From: Methanosarcinales archaeon
GTDB taxonomy: Archaea; Halobacteriota; Syntropharchaeia; Alkanophagales; Methanospirareceae
Assembly (NCBI GenBank): GCA_016649585.1
Contig: JAENXH010000009.1
Span: 1 to 17,868 of the forward strand
DNA length: 17,868 nucleotides
Direction of reading: 5' to 3'
A model generated the notes under the pieces. The model was not told the DNA's origin. It saw nothing but the letters and a program-made list of their open reading frames with translations, and ran no database searches. Positions 14,703-17,868 of the stretch are shown here, piece after piece (positions within the stretch are counted from its first letter, which is position 1; each line of letters opens with the position of its first letter). Made by a program: the position numbers and the translations under genes.

Positions 14703-14730
14703 AACGTTTATCAACGTTTTTCATCTTTTT
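14703..14730 (+). terminator. hairpin and T-run terminator
   Basis: AACGTT, a four-base loop TATC, and AACGTT again form a 6-bp stem, followed by TTTTTCATCTTTTT. Archaeal termination relies mainly on T-runs, so this is a good end point for the RNA starting near 14523. The last T-run merges with a TTTTTAAG stretch that may serve as the thioredoxin TATA box. Confidence 0.45.
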
Positions 14731-14767
14731 AAGAACTCATAATAGATGCAGTGATAGGGATATAAGT

Positions 14768-15229
14768 ATGGGTGAAGAAAAAGAGGTTGATAGCGCGGTT
14801 GTGAGCGATGAAGAGAGGGAGATGGAGCGGATAAGAGAGAGGAAGATGCGTGATATGGAAGAGAAGGTAAAAGCGATGAAAGAGGGAGGGGAAACGGGTG
14901 GGGGAATAATAGACCATCCTATGGTGATAACCGACGGTACTTTTGTAGAAGCGGTAAAAAAATATCCTTTGCTCGTCGTGGATTGCTGGGCTCCCTGGTG
15001 TGGTCCGTGCAAAATGATTGCACCAGTACTTGAGGAAATGGCGAAGGAATACGCAGGGCGAGTCGTGTTTGGAAAACTGAACGTGGATGAAAATCCGAGA
15101 ATAGCTACGGAATATGCAATAATGGCTATACCCACGCTCTTCATCTTTAAAAATGGCGAGCCCGTGGATGCTATACAGGGAGCTCTGCCAAAGCCGTATT
15201 TGGAAGCGAGGATAAAGGAATGGTTATAA
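14768..15229 (+). CDS. thioredoxin with charged N-terminal extension
   Basis: Residues 48-153 form a complete thioredoxin fold with the active-site WCGPC at 77-81 and the cis-proline at 122 (AIPTLF). The protein would reduce disulfides in the cytosol using a thioredoxin reductase. Residues 1-46 are an unusual Glu/Arg/Lys-rich stretch (ERIRERKMRDMEEKVKAMKEG) likely to form a helix or coiled coil, ended by a Gly-rich linker. No signal peptide is seen. The ATG at 14768 follows AGGGATATAAGT. The next gene, polB, is separated by two hairpins, so joint transcription is uncertain. Confidence 0.9.
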   Translation: MGEEKEVDSAVVSDEEREMERIRERKMRDMEEKVKAMKEGGETGGGIIDHPMVITDGTFVEAVKKYPLLVVDCWAPWCGPCKMIAPVLEEMAKEYAGRVVFGKLNVDENPRIATEYAIMAIPTLFIFKNGEPVDAIQGALPKPYLEARIKEWL

Positions 15230-15235
15230 TCTTTT

Positions 15236-15272
15236 GAACGGCTTCGCCGTTCCATTGCTTATGTTAGCAATG
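15236..15272 (+). repeat. two abutting hairpins between thioredoxin and polB
   Basis: GAACGGC-TTC-GCCGTTC (15236-15252) is directly followed, with no spacer, by CATTGCT-TATGTT-AGCAATG (15253-15272). Both stems are perfect 7-bp pairings and could stack end to end. Neither is followed by a strong T-run. They may be an mRNA processing or stabilising element, a binding site, or a REP-like repeat. Confidence 0.5.
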
Positions 15273-15302
15273 TGAAAAAATGCTTTGCCACAGAAGCAAC
15301 GA

Positions 15303-16817
15303 ATGCGTAAAATGTTGTCAGGTAGAAATGGCAAACAGAAGGAGTTAGAACTTGTGAAGCGGTTTGCCGATTTTGGATTCCAGATCCATCCAGAGGCAAT
15401 TGAACTGCTCGCGCACTACGATGGCAATGGAAAAAGCACCTGGCATTTCAACCTTGATGCGATAGCAGAAAGTGTGAGTAGATCGTTGGACCCTTCAATT
15501 TGTGTAATTTCTCCAGAGCAGATAGCAGACTTTATCAAAGAGAAAGGCGCACGAGATGATGAAAAAGAAAAGAAGGTAGTCAAACAGCAGACGCACGAGG
15601 AAGCTCCAACTATACTAAAATCGTTCCCTGAGTTTGGCAAAGCTGCGGATCATAAAGATTTCTTACCGCATTTCATTGACCGATATGAGCGAATAAGTGG
15701 AATATTAAAAAAGAGGGTAAAATGCGGGCAGATACGGTTTATAAAAAATGGAATGGGTAGCGAAGATATTTCAGTGGTGGGAATGGTCTCTTCTATGAAC
15801 AAAACGGCAAAAGGAAATATCCGGGTGGAATTGGAAGATCCTACCGGGAGCCTATCAGTCATCGTGCCACATCAAGAAGAGATAATCTCTGATGAGGTAA
15901 TAGGCGTTACCGGTTTTTTAGCTAACGAGGGGTATTTTATTGCAAATAAGGTAATCCATCCAGATGTACCGATCTCATCGTCAACTTCACAATTATCGTT
16001 ATCCTCATCCGAACAGGAAAAGCAAAGGAAGAGGTCTGTATATGCAGTATTTATCTCTGATCTGCATGTGGGGAGCAACACATTTTTAGAAGAAGCGTGG
16101 GATAGTTTCGTGCAGTGGCTAAAAGAGAAAGCCAAACGCATAAATATTGCATATCTGGTGGTTGCTGGCGATATTGCTGATGGAATAGGGATATACCCCG
16201 GCCAGGAGGACGATTTGTTAATTACTGATATTGAGGAGCAATATAAAGTAGCAGCGGGATATTTCCACGATTTACCTTCGCATATACACGTCGTGGTAGC
16301 GCCTGGAAACCATGATGCAGTTAGGGGTGCAGAGCCACAGCCGCCCTTGCCCGAGAACCTCAGGAAGTTATTTCCTGATACTACGTGCTTCGTGAGCAAC
16401 CCCGCTTACATACGAATCGGTGGCAGGCAGGTATTAATATACCATGGACAATCTTATGACGATCTTGTCAACTCGGTATCGAGGCTGAGTTATTCAAAGC
16501 CGGAAGACGTGATGATAGAGATGCTGAGGAGACGACATCTTGCGCCCATATATGGGAATACCGTTTCTATTGTTCCCAATGAGCATGACTATGGCGTAAT
16601 TGACCCGGTTCCTGATATACTCCATTGTGGACATACGCATACCGTTGGTATTGCTAAATACCGGAACGTGCTCCTTATAAATTCCGGGACGTGGCAATCA
16701 CAAACACCGTATCAAAAAAAGCGGGATATAACTCCTGTTGCAGGGTGTGCAACGGTTGTAGAGCTTTGCACGATGAAGGTAAAGGTGATGGACTTCGGAA
16801 AGAGAGCAGGAGCGTAG
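15303..16817 (+). CDS. polB: DNA polymerase D (Pol II) small subunit DP1
   Basis: DP1 is the exonuclease subunit of archaeal replicative polymerase D and works with the large subunit DP2, not in this window. Counting from the ATG at 15303 (504 residues), an OB-fold spans about 150-212 and a Mre11-like phosphoesterase fills the rest. Its metal-binding motifs are SDLHVGS (252-258), GDIADG (289-294), GNHD (335-338), YHGQSYDD (380-387) and GHTH (443-446), so 3'-5' proofreading should be intact. A Ser-rich linker (about 225-237) joins the domains. The start is uncertain: a TTG at 15285 extends the frame, while a GTG at 15354 has GGAG 9 bases upstream and would begin at KRFADFGFQIHPEA, close to the family start. 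uppS follows 2 bases after the stop. Confidence 0.9.
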   Translation: MRKMLSGRNGKQKELELVKRFADFGFQIHPEAIELLAHYDGNGKSTWHFNLDAIAESVSRSLDPSICVISPEQIADFIKEKGARDDEKEKKVVKQQTHEEAPTILKSFPEFGKAADHKDFLPHFIDRYERISGILKKRVKCGQIRFIKNGMGSEDISVVGMVSSMNKTAKGNIRVELEDPTGSLSVIVPHQEEIISDEVIGVTGFLANEGYFIANKVIHPDVPISSSTSQLSLSSSEQEKQRKRSVYAVFISDLHVGSNTFLEEAWDSFVQWLKEKAKRINIAYLVVAGDIADGIGIYPGQEDDLLITDIEEQYKVAAGYFHDLPSHIHVVVAPGNHDAVRGAEPQPPLPENLRKLFPDTTCFVSNPAYIRIGGRQVLIYHGQSYDDLVNSVSRLSYSKPEDVMIEMLRRRHLAPIYGNTVSIVPNEHDYGVIDPVPDILHCGHTHTVGIAKYRNVLLINSGTWQSQTPYQKKRDITPVAGCATVVELCTMKVKVMDFGKRAGA

Positions 16818-16819
16818 AG

Positions 16820-17746
16820 ATGATGAGTCGTGGAGAAGTGAAGCAAAAAAACAGGAGATTGATGTCATTCGCATTGCGTAGAACGGCGAGCGCGTACGGC
16901 TGGTTGCGGGGGATGGCTTACGGCGAATATGAGAAATTGCTGGAGGATGAGATATTAGCGCGGAGTTTACCCGGACATGTAGCGATAATCATGGATGGAA
17001 ACAGGAGATATGCGAGGAAGATCGGGGTTTCAATCGAAGAGGGGTATAACTATGGCGCGGGTATTACGGAACGTGTAATCGAATGGTGCTTTGATATAGG
17101 CGTGGAACAACTCACGCTCTATGCTTTTTCTATTGAAAACTTTTGCAGGACGGAAGATGAGAAAGAGAAGCTTTTTGCGCTACTGCGTGCGGAATTCGAG
17201 AAGTTAAGTGAGGATGAAAAGATTCATAAGAATGAAGTACGTGTGAAGGCGATAGGGAACGTCAATTTGCTGCCCGAATCGGTCAAAGAGGGGATAAGAA
17301 AAGCAGAACACGCAACCGAGCAGTATAACAAATTCAAATTATTCATTGCAGTAGCGTATAGTGGAAGGATGGAGATAGTGGATGCGGTGCGTATAATCGC
17401 AGATAGGGTAAAAAGAGGTTTATTAAAGCCTGAAGAGATAGATGAGGATACGATTTCAAGGCATTTGTACATAAGCGAAATTGAAGGAGAAGACGATGCC
17501 TCGGATTCAAGAGTAAAAACGAGTGTGGATTTGATCATAAGAACAGGTGGGGAAGTGAGATTGAGTAATTTCGTACCCTGGCAGGCGTTAGGGAACGAAT
17601 GTACAGCGTACTTCTGCGCTCCGTTTTGGCCAGAATTCCGAAGAGTAGACATCCTCAGGGCAATAAGAACCTATCAGGAGCGTGAGGATGAGAAGCGGCA
17701 ACGCTCTCTTGCAAGGATTTCAAAATTAATCAAAACCTCTTCTTAA
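16820..17746 (+). CDS. uppS: cis-prenyltransferase (undecaprenyl/polyprenyl diphosphate synthase)
   Basis: The protein (308 residues from the chosen start) condenses isopentenyl diphosphate in cis to build the long polyprenyl carrier used for archaeal glycosylation. The diphosphate-binding IIMDGNRRYARK is at 56-67, and RTGGEVRLSNFVPWQ with downstream FWPEF marks the second substrate site. Where bacterial enzymes have GH(K/R)xG, this protein has GYNYG (75-79), so the usual His is Tyr76. I chose ATG 16820 because AGGAG lies 7 bases upstream and the start sits 2 bases after the polB stop. The open frame extends upstream only by overlapping polB. The first 45 or so residues precede the fold. It is co-transcribed with polB. 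Confidence 0.92.
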   Translation: MMSRGEVKQKNRRLMSFALRRTASAYGWLRGMAYGEYEKLLEDEILARSLPGHVAIIMDGNRRYARKIGVSIEEGYNYGAGITERVIEWCFDIGVEQLTLYAFSIENFCRTEDEKEKLFALLRAEFEKLSEDEKIHKNEVRVKAIGNVNLLPESVKEGIRKAEHATEQYNKFKLFIAVAYSGRMEIVDAVRIIADRVKRGLLKPEEIDEDTISRHLYISEIEGEDDASDSRVKTSVDLIIRTGGEVRLSNFVPWQALGNECTAYFCAPFWPEFRRVDILRAIRTYQEREDEKRQRSLARISKLIKTSS

Positions 17747-17777
17747 AACCTTTTCTTAGAAAGAAAAGCATTACCAA
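17746..17777 (+). repeat. dispersed hairpin repeat, copy C
   Basis: AAACC, the inverted repeat CTTTTCTTAGAAAGAAAAG, then CATTACCAAC, overlapping the last base of the uppS stop codon. It matches copies A and B in architecture. A further run, CAAAAAAGTTTGATCAAAGG (17791-17810), may be a diverged second unit. The thpR gene starts 50 bases later on the same strand. Confidence 0.5.
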
Positions 17778-17826
17778 CAATCTCTTTTCACAAAAAAGTT
17801 TGATCAAAGGAGGAGCAAAAAAGTTT

Positions 17827-17868
17827 ATGAGAGCTTTTATCGCAGTTGACCTGTCTGAGGAAATAAGA
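17827..17868 (+). CDS. thpR: RNA 2',3'-cyclic phosphodiesterase, first 14 codons only
   Basis: Only MRAFIAVDLSEEIR is present before the window ends. This is the characteristic opening of the ThpR/LigT family of 2H phosphoesterases, which open 2',3'-cyclic phosphates on RNA and were first described as 2'-5' RNA ligases. GGAGGAG at 17809-17815 stands 11 bases before the ATG. It follows uppS in the same direction. With so little sequence, the call rests on this N-terminal signature alone. Confidence 0.65.
   Translation, partial: MRAFIAVDLSEEIR

Larger units (their letters stand above)
14523..14730 (+). ncRNA. candidate structured RNA with internal small ORF and terminator
   Basis: This segment carries nested complementarities. 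TTGCCCCTT (14523-14531) pairs with AAGGGGCGA (14586-14594). CGCT/AGCG (14551-14554 with 14560-14563), extended by CCT/AGG around a bulge, forms a hairpin that buries a GGAGG. CCGTATTG (14604-14611) pairs perfectly with CAATACGG (14675-14682), enclosing ACGGTC/GACCGT (14613-14618 with 14656-14661). A terminator-like hairpin and T-run end it. A TATA box sits 25 bases ahead of the first stem. I could not match it to tRNA, RNase P, SRP or C/D-box RNAs. It may be a stand-alone RNA or a long leader whose readthrough reaches thioredoxin. Confidence 0.45.

Noticed and set aside
16691..16819. Upstream extension of uppS to 16691
   Set aside because: The extra 43 codons overlap the 3' end of polB and are out-of-frame polB sequence; AGGAG supports the ATG at 16820.
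1..17868. CRISPR array or intact insertion sequence
   Set aside because: No regularly spaced repeats, transposase motifs or terminal inverted repeats were seen on either strand.

Overview
The window reads as chromosomal DNA from a methanogen-lineage euryarchaeon. Support comes from two methanogenesis marker proteins (Mmp5, Mmp15), O-phosphoseryl-tRNA synthetase (SepS), a tetraether lipid synthase (Tes), the recombinase paralogue RadB, the small subunit of DNA polymerase D, an archaeal cis-prenyltransferase, and archaeal TATA boxes 20-35 bases ahead of many genes. The mix (methanogen markers, SepS, Tes, and a bacterial-type exonuclease VII large subunit) suits a methanogen or an anaerobic methanotroph such as an ANME-1 / Methanophagales-like archaeon. 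That placement is an inference; no rRNA or mcr gene is present to fix it.

Layout. 1-468 has no gene but holds a TATA box followed at the right distance by a foldable segment (possible ncRNA). 469-1443 (-) is an AT-rich orphan membrane protein. 1485-5433 is a minus-strand block: mgtE-like transporter, then radB, mmp5, mmp15. 5653-6425 (+) is a two-gene unit, chorismate mutase and a RimI-like acetyltransferase. 6564-8171 (-) is sepS, divergent from a small membrane transporter (8259-8738 +) across one palindromic TATA box. 8845-10221 (+) is xseA, followed by a short open-frame remnant and then a minus-strand AT-rich gene with a HEPN RNase motif (10502-11365). 11467-12912 (-) is gatA, divergent from tes (12997-14487 +). 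A TATA-preceded, strongly foldable segment with a terminator-like end (14495-14730) separates tes from thioredoxin (14768-15229). Two abutting hairpins follow, then polB (DP1), uppS and the first 14 codons of thpR.

The genes are mostly housekeeping. SepS and GatA both act in indirect tRNA charging (Cys; Asn and/or Gln). Tes and UppS are both isoprenoid-lipid enzymes. RadB, DP1 and XseA act on DNA. Mmp5 and Mmp15 belong to the methanogen marker set, and Mmp15 looks like an ATP-driven iron-sulfur activase. The less explained parts are the two candidate structured RNAs, a dispersed hairpin repeat ending in TTACCAA (three copies plus a variant), the HEPN-motif gene, the AT-rich membrane orphan and the structured leader of the mgtE-like gene. 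No CRISPR array, tRNA, rRNA or intact insertion sequence was seen.
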